This document shows positions 1-7,248 of a stretch of DNA of 64,000 nucleotides, one piece after another. The notes below the pieces were generated by a model that saw only the letters and a program-made list of their open reading frames with translations, did not search any database and had not been told where the DNA came from. The DNA comes from Thermalbibacter longus (GTDB lineage: Bacteria; Chloroflexota; Chloroflexia; Thermomicrobiales; Thermomicrobiaceae), in NCBI RefSeq assembly GCF_023806485.1, contig NZ_JAMSLR010000003.1, positions 1 to 64,000 on the forward strand, given 5' to 3'. A program made the position numbers and the translations under genes. Numbering within the stretch: position 1 is the stretch's first letter; each line of letters begins with the position of its first letter.

Positions 1-2
1 TC

Positions 3-900
3 GTTTCGACAGTACCTATGAGGGCTTGAAACGGGCGTCTCGGTCGCGTCGAGGACGATCACGACGGGTTTCGACAGTACCTATGAGGGCTTGAAACCGC
101 TTCCACGGGCATCCGAAGGTCTGGGGGCGCGGCTGTTTCGACAGTACCTATGAGGGCTTGAAACTCGCAGCTCGAAAACGGCCGGAGAGAACCATCCCTG
201 GAGTTTCGACAGTACCTATGAGGGCTTGAAACTGGCGATCTTGGTGAGCGTGTGGTAGGCTGGAGTCGCGTTTCGACAGTACCTATGAGGGCTTGAAACA
301 AGGAACGGGCCGGACGTCTTTCCGGAAGGTTTGCCCGTTTCGACAGTACCTATGAGGGCTTGAAACTTTTGAAGCATTCCTGGTCAGCGACTTATCGAAA
401 GACGTTTCGACAGTACCTATGAGGGCTTGAAACGGGCGTGGTCGTTAGCCAGAGCCGGTACACGTCCTTGTTTCGACAGTACCTATGAGGGCTTGAAACT
501 CGAATGCGCCGATCGGCGGCGCAGGGAAACTGGACGGTTTCGACAGTACCTATGAGGGCTTGAAACCCGATGCCGCTCGGGCTCGGGATTGACCCGGCGA
601 CGTTTCGACAGTACCTATGAGGGCTTGAAACTGTCGACCCGCTCGCCGAGACGCGCGCGAGGAATCGTGTTTCGACAGTACCTATGAGGGCTTGAAACGG
701 CCGTCCCGTCGCCCAGCCGCTGGCCGCCGATCACCGGTTTCGACAGTACCTATGAGGGCTTGAATCCTACCCACTCACACAAAGGTACGAATATGTCAGC
801 AGGTTTCGACCGCACCTATGAGGGCTTGAAACTCGATCCTGCAAGTACTGCTCAAACATTGCTAGATCGGGTTTCGACAGTACCTATGAAGGCTTGAAAC
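3..900 (+). CRISPR. CRISPR array, distal part (14 repeats)
   Basis: Fourteen copies of a 30-bp repeat that begins GTTTCGACAG and ends GGGCTTGAAAC start at 3, 68, 135, 203, 270, 337, 404, 470, 537, 602, 669, 737, 803 and 871. Spacers are 35-38 bp and all different. The first eleven repeats are identical. The last three carry substitutions (A to T near the end of the copy at 737, two changes in the copy at 803, one in the copy at 871). The 3' end TTGAAAC resembles the 5' handle of type I/III crRNAs, and repeat decay at the right end marks the leader-distal side. The array is therefore probably transcribed left to right, with leader and cas genes left of the window. The subtype cannot be set without cas genes. 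Confidence 0.98.
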
Positions 901-938
901 AACATGATGAAGGATGGGAACCATTGGGATCCGACTCT

Positions 939-1099
939 GTTTCGGCAGGACGGTGGAGGGCGTGGAGCTGACGAGGGAGACGGTTGCATCCAGCGCGAGT
1001 GGGGTTTCGCGAGTTCTCAGCAGGGCCCGTAACGCCGCCGTTCCAACCGTGAAAAGGGGCTGGCCATCGGTAGCGATCGTACCGATGCGGTCGTACAAC
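939..1099 (+). repeat. Decayed CRISPR repeats in register with the array
   Basis: Three strongly degenerated repeat copies continue the array past its last clear repeat. They lie at 939-968 (21 of 30 positions match the consensus), 1004-1033 (20 of 30) and 1070-1099 (20 of 30). Steps are 68, 65 and 66 bp, the same period as the intact array. Conserved blocks include GTTTCG at the start and AGGGC or AAC at the end. A further, weaker candidate (about 14 of 30) falls at 1137. The intervening 35-38 bp would be fossil spacers. Small reading frames across this stretch are judged spurious. Confidence 0.75.
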
Positions 1100-1286
1100 C
1101 TCTTGCGCCGCTCGGAAGGTCGGACACTGCGCGATCTGTTCGACGGTCTCTGATCGGCCGGCAGTGGGCGTGGGCGGCACGCGGGTCTGCGTTGGCGCGG
1201 CTGGCACAGGCGAACCTCAGACCCTGGCATGTGCGGTCTATCAGTCGGACGGTAGCAGCTCGTGCGCCGCTGAGGTGAGGTGCGTT

Positions 1287-1832
1287 GTGAGTGAGAAGAA
1301 TGCGTCAGTACCTCCGGTCAGCGTCTTCGCGGTTCTCGCAATCGTTTGCGGTCTTACGTTGTGGTGTGGAATCGATCCCATGCTCTTCGGGGCGCCGTCG
1401 CCGTTGACGTTCGTTGGCTTGGGTCTGATCGTGACCGGTGTCCTTGGTTGGAGACTCGCAGATCTGCGCGTTTGGGTGCGGTGGCTTATCGGTGTCTTGT
1501 GGTGTTCCTTCGGTCTCGGAGTGTTAATGCTTACCTATGCTGGTGAGTTAGCCGAATTATCCGTGCTCTCCTTGGTGCTCGCGGTCGTCTGGATCGTGCT
1601 TGGAGGACTTGTCTTCATCGGTCACGCAAAGGTGTTCTGGCTCGCGGTGATTTGGGCAGCACTGTCTCTAGGGGGTTCGGGAATCGCGCTGCTCGCGGGC
1701 GACCCTGAACGACTGGCGTCTGCGATGTATCGGTCTTTGATGCATGCTGCCGTCCTTCTCGGTTTGGTGTACAGTCGGCGAACGTTTGCGCGGACGTCGC
1801 CTGCACGTCCTTCTGAGCCCCCGAACCCATAG
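1287..1832 (+). CDS. Small multi-pass membrane protein, unknown function
   Basis: This encodes 181 residues with about six hydrophobic segments that fill most of the protein after a short polar N-terminus (VSEKNASVPP). It is predicted to sit in the cytoplasmic membrane. The reading frame is open further upstream, but the GTG at 1287 is preceded by GAGGTGAGG at 1272-1280 at good spacing, so that start is preferred. The C-terminus is basic and proline rich. No family is recognised. It stands alone between the CRISPR tail and a long gene-free stretch, with no visible operon partner. Confidence 0.6.
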   Translation: MSEKNASVPPVSVFAVLAIVCGLTLWCGIDPMLFGAPSPLTFVGLGLIVTGVLGWRLADLRVWVRWLIGVLWCSFGLGVLMLTYAGELAELSVLSLVLAVVWIVLGGLVFIGHAKVFWLAVIWAALSLGGSGIALLAGDPERLASAMYRSLMHAAVLLGLVYSRRTFARTSPARPSEPPNP

Positions 1833-2460
1833 TCGAGTGTGGTACGAGCAGCATTGATGTTTCGGTTTCGGCCAGTACTAGCAGTTCGCTCCATAGCCTT
1901 AGCCGAAATGCCGAGCTGCTCGGTTCGATAGAAACTGTGGCGCGTTGAGAGTGGGAAGTTTCTGGTTCACTGCATTTGCGATGTCAAGGGACTGCCTTCC
2001 CACTACTGACCTCGTCTACACCCTGCCCGCCGCTACCCGCTGCACTGTCGCACAGGAGTGCGGTCATCCTCTGACCCGGAAGCGGGCGGTGGTTGCTCGG
2101 CGCTTGACCTGCTCAATCTGCCCGGCTCGCGGCGTACACTGGCGTCACCGTACCGCCTCGCTCGCCGTCGCCTCGCTCATGAGCCCGGCCGTGATGGCTC
2201 CCGCCGTGGTTTGTGTCCTCTTGAGCCAAGAGAGGAGGTCTAGCCCTTGTCCCGTTTCTCGTTTTCGGTCGGCTTCTGAGCGAAGCCGTCACTGAGGTTA
2301 TCGCTCTGAACGCGTAGTGATCAGGATCTGGGGCGTGTCGCGGACTCGGGCGAGCGACGCACCTCGCGCGCCGGCATAGTCAAGCGTCTACCGAGAGTGC
2401 TATACTCTGCCTACGGGCCTCACGACGACAGCCTCGCTCGTGGCGAGTTCGTGGGTGCGC
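1833..2460. other. Gene-poor stretch with inverted repeats
   Basis: No convincing gene is seen in these 628 bases. Short reading frames have no ribosome binding site or recognisable family. Two structures stand out. One is a perfect 9-bp inverted repeat, AGTGGGAAG at 1950-1958 against CTTCCCACT at 1996-2004. The other is a compact hairpin, CGGCTTC/GAAGCCG, at 2270-2288. The base composition is less GC-rich around 1850-2000 than in the neighbouring genes. Confidence 0.5.
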
Positions 2461-2544
2461 GGAGAGGTGGCCGAGTGGTTGAAGGCGGCTGTCTTGAAAA
2501 CAGCAGGGCGATGAGCCCCGGGGGTTCGAATCCCTCCCTCTCCG
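2461..2544 (+). tRNA. tRNA-Ser(UGA)
   Basis: The acceptor stem GGAGAGG pairs with CCTCTCC at 2537-2543, followed by discriminator G. The anticodon loop CTTGAAA gives anticodon TGA, which reads UCA serine codons. There is a long variable arm typical of tRNA-Ser and a GGTTCGAATCC T-loop. CCA is not encoded. It is 17 bases upstream of a second tRNA-Ser. Confidence 0.95.
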
Positions 2545-2561
2545 CCGCGGTGGCCCAGCAC

Positions 2562-2654
2562 GGGAAGGTGCCTGAGAGGTCGAAAGGGGTCGCCTGCTAA
2601 GCGATTGGGGCTGGCGTAAACCGGCCCCCGTGGGTTCGAATCCCACCCTTCCCG
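2562..2654 (+). tRNA. tRNA-Ser(GCU)
   Basis: The acceptor stem GGGAAGG pairs with CCTTCCC at 2647-2653, followed by discriminator G. The anticodon loop CTGCTAA gives anticodon GCT, which reads AGC and AGU. There is a long variable arm and a GGGTTCGAATCCC T-arm. CCA is not encoded. It is probably co-transcribed with the preceding tRNA-Ser and ended by the hairpin at 2701. Confidence 0.95.
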
Positions 2655-2700
2655 CCCTCGATGCCCCACCGTGCCCGTGGGGCGCAATCCTGAGAAGGAC

Positions 2701-2740
2701 TCCCCCGCCAGCGATACTGCCAGCGGGGGAGATACCTTTT
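2701..2740 (+). terminator. Probable terminator of the tRNA-Ser pair
   Basis: The 8-bp stem TCCCCCGC (2701-2708) / GCGGGGGA (2723-2730) is followed by GATACCTTTTC, a short T-run. It sits 46 bases after the second tRNA on the same strand. Confidence 0.65.
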
Positions 2741-2938
2741 CTGGCCTGCCCTGCGTCGCGACTCTCCCGCTCCGGATCACGCAACGCCGCTGGCCTACGC
2801 TCACGCTCCGGTCGCGCGGAGTCCTGTCGAGGCTCCTGAGCAGCCAGCCGCGCCGTGAAGCGCCCCCTCGCGCTGGGTTTGAGCCCAGGCGCGGTGCCGG
2901 CTGGCAGCGGAACTCGCCGCGCCACTCCTCGTGCTGGC

Positions 2939-3472
2939 CTAGCGTCCCCTGGGCGCCTGCGCGCGGTCGACCCAGCACTCCGAGCACTCGTACGACACGA
3001 ACTCGAGCCAGCCCCGGATCTCCTCCGGATCCAGCAGCCGGTGTGCCTCGTCTGCTAAATCCACCTCGTAGACCGTGCCGGTGCGGTCGGCAATGACCAC
3101 TCCGGCCAGCGGGCGGCCGTCGCTCGCCGCCAGGCCGTAGCGCTCGTGGATCTCCACGTCGTCGGCCAACGCTACCGGGAACGGCAATGTCGCCAGGTTG
3201 CCCAGCGCCACCTCCGGCCCGAGCGGCAGCACCGCCACGACCTCCCCGGCCTCGGCGCGGATCGCCTCGATCCGCTCGGCGATCGCCCGGAGGTAGTCCT
3301 GGCAGGCCGCGCAGGGCCAGCGGTGAGTGAAGACCAGCGCCAGGATCCGCCGCAGGTAGTAGCGCCGCGTGCTGACTGTCTCACCGTCGGCTGCCGGTGC
3401 CGTGAAGTCCGGGATCCGGTCGCCACGCTCGATAGGCGGTCGCCTCCGCGTGCCGGTCGGCGTGCTGCTCAT
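2939..3472 (-). CDS. Redoxin (AhpC/TSA-like, thioredoxin fold)
   Basis: This encodes a 177-residue cytosolic protein without signal peptide. The N-terminal GDRIPDFTAPAADGE is typical of peroxiredoxin/TlpA-type redoxins. The redox motif is HRWPCAACQDYL, a CxxC about 55 residues in, so it is an ordinary cysteine version, unlike the two UGA-containing redoxins later in this window. A start at 3472 is supported by GAGGAG upstream. The likely role is thiol-dependent peroxide reduction or disulfide exchange; the substrate is not predictable. A second cysteine pair (ECSEC) near the C-terminus could act in resolving or metal binding. Confidence 0.75.
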   Translation of the reverse strand: MSSTPTGTRRRPPIERGDRIPDFTAPAADGETVSTRRYYLRRILALVFTHRWPCAACQDYLRAIAERIEAIRAEAGEVVAVLPLGPEVALGNLATLPFPVALADDVEIHERYGLAASDGRPLAGVVIADRTGTVYEVDLADEAHRLLDPEEIRGWLEFVSYECSECWVDRAQAPRGR

Positions 3473-3534
3473 GGCCTGCTCCTCGCCTCGTAGCGCGCTC
3501 CGCCGGGAGCGTCGCGCTGCGCTGCGTCGCCATC

Positions 3535-4362
3535 TCAGAACAAGGATGCCAGCGTCCTTACCGCGGCGGCAGAGAGCATCCAGGCGCCCACCAGAAAGCT
3601 CACGGTCGCGCTGGCCACGAGCAGGTACGATCTCTTCCAGAGATCCCTGGCCAACTCCTCTTCCGAGCGCGCGCTGATCAGGAATCGGCGCAGCCGGCTG
3701 CCTTCGGGCGGCGGCCCGATCGTCCCGTCGTCCTGGAGTACTCCCAGGACGTACACCGGCTGGTCGACTAGCACCGCGTGCTCCACCTTCCGGAACCCCA
3801 GTGTGCGACTGTCGCCACCGAACTCGATCGAGATGCCGCCGACCGTGATCGAGCCGGCCGGCACGCCAGCATACGGCTCGAACCGATCCACCAGCTTGCG
3901 GGCATCGATCTCCGCGTCGAAGGGGTTCACGGTGACCTGGCCGGTCGCGTCCTCGAGCTGGAAGGCGATGCGCTGCTCGTTCTCCGAAATCTTCTCGGAA
4001 CGGCGTTGCCGAAAGCTGCTCCCCTTTCCGTCCCCGCTGGCCGGCACGTATTCCCGCGTCGTCACCGAGTGGTAGTAGACGCAGGGGCGCCCGGTGATCT
4101 CGCTCGTCAGCGGCGTCGCGCAGCGGACGATCCCTTTCAGTTCGACGACCTCGCCAGGCAAGCGGTCGGCGAGCTCGGCGACGGTGCATGGGCTCACCAG
4201 TTTGACGAGCCCGATCGTCTGCCGGGTTCTCAGGTACTCCTTGACGCAGAGCGCTCCGATGGCCAGGGACAGAACGCCACCGAGCGCGAGTATGACGGCC
4301 ACCCTGCCCGACCCTCCCCGGACTCCGCTGGAGTCTCGGCGGGACGACTTGTCTGGCAGCAT
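3535..4362 (-). CDS. Membrane protein with GIDE-type domain
   Basis: This encodes 275 residues with one transmembrane segment near the N-terminus (VAVILALGGVLSLAIGAL) and one at the C-terminus (residues about 245-265). The segment between them resembles the GIDE domain first described in eukaryotic membrane ubiquitin ligases: LPGEVVELKGIVRC, then TGRPCVYYHSVTTREY, and a later GVLQDDG strand. Bacterial members lack the RING finger and have no known function. The ATG at 4362 has no good ribosome binding site; a GTG at 4302, just before the first membrane segment, is an alternative. It is 29 bases downstream of the GGDEF/EAL gene. Confidence 0.6.
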   Translation of the reverse strand: MLPDKSSRRDSSGVRGGSGRVAVILALGGVLSLAIGALCVKEYLRTRQTIGLVKLVSPCTVAELADRLPGEVVELKGIVRCATPLTSEITGRPCVYYHSVTTREYVPASGDGKGSSFRQRRSEKISENEQRIAFQLEDATGQVTVNPFDAEIDARKLVDRFEPYAGVPAGSITVGGISIEFGGDSRTLGFRKVEHAVLVDQPVYVLGVLQDDGTIGPPPEGSRLRRFLISARSEEELARDLWKRSYLLVASATVSFLVGAWMLSAAAVRTLASLF

Positions 4363-4391
4363 CCGGAGGATACGGTTCCCGGGCGGCGCCG

Positions 4392-7064
4392 TCAATCGGG
4401 CTGAACCAGCGGGAGCGGCCCGATCAGGTTTCGATGCTCGACGTCCTGCGCCAGGGCCAGGGCAGCCGCGCTGTCGGCGGTCGGGCCGAATAGCTCTCCC
4501 TGCGCCAGCCTGCAGCCGAACCGAGCGAGCGCCGCGCACTGCTCGCGCGTGCTCACGCCCTGGGCGAGCGTGGCGATCCCCAGCTCCTCAGCCAGCCGAA
4601 CCAGTGCCCGCACGATCGCGGGTACTAGCGGGCCCTCGTCGAGCGCGGAGACCAGCGCCGGGGCGATGGTGATGCCGCTCACTGGAAGCCCCGTCAGGAG
4701 GGCGAGCGGAGCGCCAGCGAGCTCGTACCCGCCGGCGAAGAGCGGCACCCCGCGTGCCTGGAGGGTCTGGAGGGTTTCGATGCCCCCCGCCGTCGCTGTC
4801 GAGAGCGCCGGCCCGTGCAGCGCGAGGATCAGGCGCTCGGGCGGGATCCCGGCGCCGCCGAGCAGCCGGTCGAGCTCGTCAGCCAGCTCGGGGCGAATCT
4901 GCTCGCTGCTGGCGAGTTCCAGCACCAGGGCAGGCATCGCGGGCAGGCGCGCGCCCGCTTCTGCCAGCCAGTCGATCGCCTCCCGGAGCGCCCACCGGGT
5001 GATCGGGACGACGATCCCGGCGTCCTCGGCCAGCGGGACGATCTCCTCGGCCGGGACGATGCGCGACCCCGCGCTCTCCCAGCCGATCTCCGTGCCGAAG
5101 CCGAAGAGCCGTCCCGAGGCCAGCTCGACGACTGGCCGGAAACGGAGCGAGAGCTGCTCCTGCTCGAAGGCCTCGCGGAGCTGCGCTTCCAGCCGCGCTC
5201 GGGTGACGGTCTCCCGGTACATCGAGGGCTCGAAGACGACTGCCCGGCCGCGCCCGAGCGCCTTCGCCCGGTAGAGCGCGATGTCGGCGTCGCGGAGCAG
5301 GGTGTCGGGATCGAAGTGACCCGGCTCGCCGATGGCGATACCGGTGCTCGGCCGGATCGTAGCGGCGTGCCCGTCGATCCGGATCGGCCGCTCTAGCTCG
5401 CGCGCGATCCGCTCGGCCAGGGCCAGGGCCGCGCGCTCATCGGCCCCCTGGGCGACGATCACGAACTCGTCACCTCCGAGCCGGGCGACCAGATCGGACG
5501 AGCGGAGGCTCCGGGACAGCCGGTGGCTCACTTCCACCAGCAGCCGGTCGCCGGCCGGGTGGCCGAACGTGTCGTTGACCTGCTTGAACCCATCGAGGTC
5601 GAGCAAGAGCAGCGCGAACGGCCGGGTCGAGCGGGGAGCGTCGCCCCCGGTGTCCGCGAGCCTGGCCAGGTGCTGGAGCAGGTAGGCCCGGTTGGGGAGG
5701 CCGGTGAGCGGATCGTGCAAAGCCAGGTGGCGGAGCTGGGACTCCATCTGCGTGCGCTCGGTGATGTCCAGGGCGATGCCGATGACGCCGGCGACCTCGC
5801 CGGCGAGGTCGCGCAGTGGCTCGAGACGCAAGGTGTAGTCGCGGCCGCCGTAGCTCAGCTCGAACTCTTGCGGCGTGCCAGCGAGCGCGAGCTGGTAGCG
5901 CTCGAGCAAGAACGCCCGCTCGGCGTCGTCCTCGGCGATGCTGACGACGGCCTTGCCCAGCAGCGACGAGTCGTCCATTCCCAGGGCGCTCAGGCCGGCA
6001 CCGCTGGCTGAGGTAAAGCGGAGGTCGCGGTCGGTCGTCCACACGATGGCGGGCACCTGTTCGAGGACGAGCCGCAAGCGCGCCTCGCGCTCAGCCAGCA
6101 TTGTTTGAACCTGACGGCGCTCGTCGATCTCGTCCTGGAGCTGGCGGTTGGCGAGCCTTGCCTGCTCGGCCGCCTCCGCCGCCCGGCGGGTCTGCCACAG
6201 CGCAACGGTAAGCAGCCCGGCGGTCGCCACTCCGAAGGCGAGCGCCATCTCGGGCAGTGGGGTCGATGCACCCGGGACGGCATCAGGCGCAAGACGGATT
6301 CGCGTGCTCTCTTCCTGCGCCCACAACGCGCCCGCGATCGCGATCGAGAGCCAGATGCCCAGCAGCAGAGTGACCGGGGGCAGCCAGCGTGGCCAGGGAT
6401 AGCCGGCCCGGCGCTCAGCATTCCAGGCCAGGAGCAGCAAGCCCAGGCCGGCCGCTGCCGCCCCTGCACAGCGGAGCGACAGGGCGAGATTGTCGCTGAA
6501 CTCTGCCACTAGCAGCCGTTGCTCCGCCGGAGCGAGCGCCAACGCCGCGAAGCTGCCGCCGATGACCCATTCCGGGAAGTCGAGCGCCAGCGCGAGGGCC
6601 AGGTTCGCCGGGATGAACGTCACGATGGCGCCACTGACGCACAGCAGCGCGAGCCGGAGCCTGCTCGTGGTGCGCTCCTCGGCCAGCAGGAGCCCGAGCC
6701 CAGCGAGGCCGACGACGGCTCGGGACTGGAGCGAGGGGGCCCAGAGCCAAGCCAGGCTGAACGGCGTCGGCGAGGCGACGGACAGGCTCCAGATCTCCGC
6801 TAGCACGGCGAGGCAGCCGAGAACTGCCGTGGCTATCCCGATCTTCCTGGCCTCCTGCCAGCGATCCCGGATGGCGTAGCTCAGCCCGATCGCGAAGAGC
6901 GCGAGTCCCAGCCCCGATGAGGGGAACATCGCCCAGCCGGCCTCGCCAGGCGCGTGCGTGACCCGCATAGCGAACAGCGTCACCCCGCTCGCGAAGGTGA
7001 CGAGGGCGAGGAAAGCGCCGAGTACCGCATGACCGCTCGGCCGGTGAGCAGTGGTGGTCGACAT
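4392..7064 (-). CDS. Membrane GGDEF protein with PAS and degenerate EAL domain
   Basis: This encodes about 890 residues. In order: about eight membrane segments (residues 10-290), a coiled-coil linker (RQLQDEIDERRQVQTMLAERE), a PAS domain (about 340-440), a GGDEF domain and an EAL-family domain. The GGDEF domain keeps the signature RLGGDEF and the RxxD inhibitory site (RSSD) five residues before it, so c-di-GMP synthesis with product inhibition is expected. In the EAL domain the catalytic EAL becomes GTE (GFGTEIGW) and the DDFGTG loop is lost (FAGGYELAG), so phosphodiesterase activity is unlikely. A start at 7064 has CGGAGA upstream; in-frame starts at 7100 and 7214 are possible. Confidence 0.88.
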   Translation of the reverse strand: MSTTTAHRPSGHAVLGAFLALVTFASGVTLFAMRVTHAPGEAGWAMFPSSGLGLALFAIGLSYAIRDRWQEARKIGIATAVLGCLAVLAEIWSLSVASPTPFSLAWLWAPSLQSRAVVGLAGLGLLLAEERTTSRLRLALLCVSGAIVTFIPANLALALALDFPEWVIGGSFAALALAPAEQRLLVAEFSDNLALSLRCAGAAAAGLGLLLLAWNAERRAGYPWPRWLPPVTLLLGIWLSIAIAGALWAQEESTRIRLAPDAVPGASTPLPEMALAFGVATAGLLTVALWQTRRAAEAAEQARLANRQLQDEIDERRQVQTMLAEREARLRLVLEQVPAIVWTTDRDLRFTSASGAGLSALGMDDSSLLGKAVVSIAEDDAERAFLLERYQLALAGTPQEFELSYGGRDYTLRLEPLRDLAGEVAGVIGIALDITERTQMESQLRHLALHDPLTGLPNRAYLLQHLARLADTGGDAPRSTRPFALLLLDLDGFKQVNDTFGHPAGDRLLVEVSHRLSRSLRSSDLVARLGGDEFVIVAQGADERAALALAERIARELERPIRIDGHAATIRPSTGIAIGEPGHFDPDTLLRDADIALYRAKALGRGRAVVFEPSMYRETVTRARLEAQLREAFEQEQLSLRFRPVVELASGRLFGFGTEIGWESAGSRIVPAEEIVPLAEDAGIVVPITRWALREAIDWLAEAGARLPAMPALVLELASSEQIRPELADELDRLLGGAGIPPERLILALHGPALSTATAGGIETLQTLQARGVPLFAGGYELAGAPLALLTGLPVSGITIAPALVSALDEGPLVPAIVRALVRLAEELGIATLAQGVSTREQCAALARFGCRLAQGELFGPTADSAAALALAQDVEHRNLIGPLPLVQPD

Positions 7065-7248
7065 AGGCGCTGGTCTCCGGGACGCGAGGCGCTCGCCCAT
7101 CGGACTGAGAGTCCCCACGCGTGTAACAGCAGCGTGTTTTACGCCGTCATCGAGCCTACGGAGACGCGCGCTTGCGGTCGATGGCCGAGAAGTACTGAAA
7201 CGGTCGAGGATCACGCAAGGACTACAGTCATGGCGACGGATAGGAGGG

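Noticed and set aside
1137-1166. A fourth decayed CRISPR repeat
   Set aside because: It is at the right distance but only about 14 of 30 positions match, too few to separate from chance.
862-1230. Small reading frames on both strands
   Set aside because: They fall across intact and decayed CRISPR repeats and have no ribosome binding site or homology pattern.
1865-1880. GTTTCGGCCAGTACTA resembling the CRISPR repeat start
   Set aside because: Only the first half matches and with an insertion; it is isolated and 800 bases from the array.
2247-2279. Ten-codon leader peptide after AGAGGAGGT
   Set aside because: TTG start, no downstream gene within 150 bases and no attenuator; probably chance.
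2461-2544. tRNA with TGA anticodon as a tRNA-Sec candidate
   Set aside because: The anticodon TGA reads UCA (serine). tRNA-Sec needs anticodon UCA and a longer acceptor stem.
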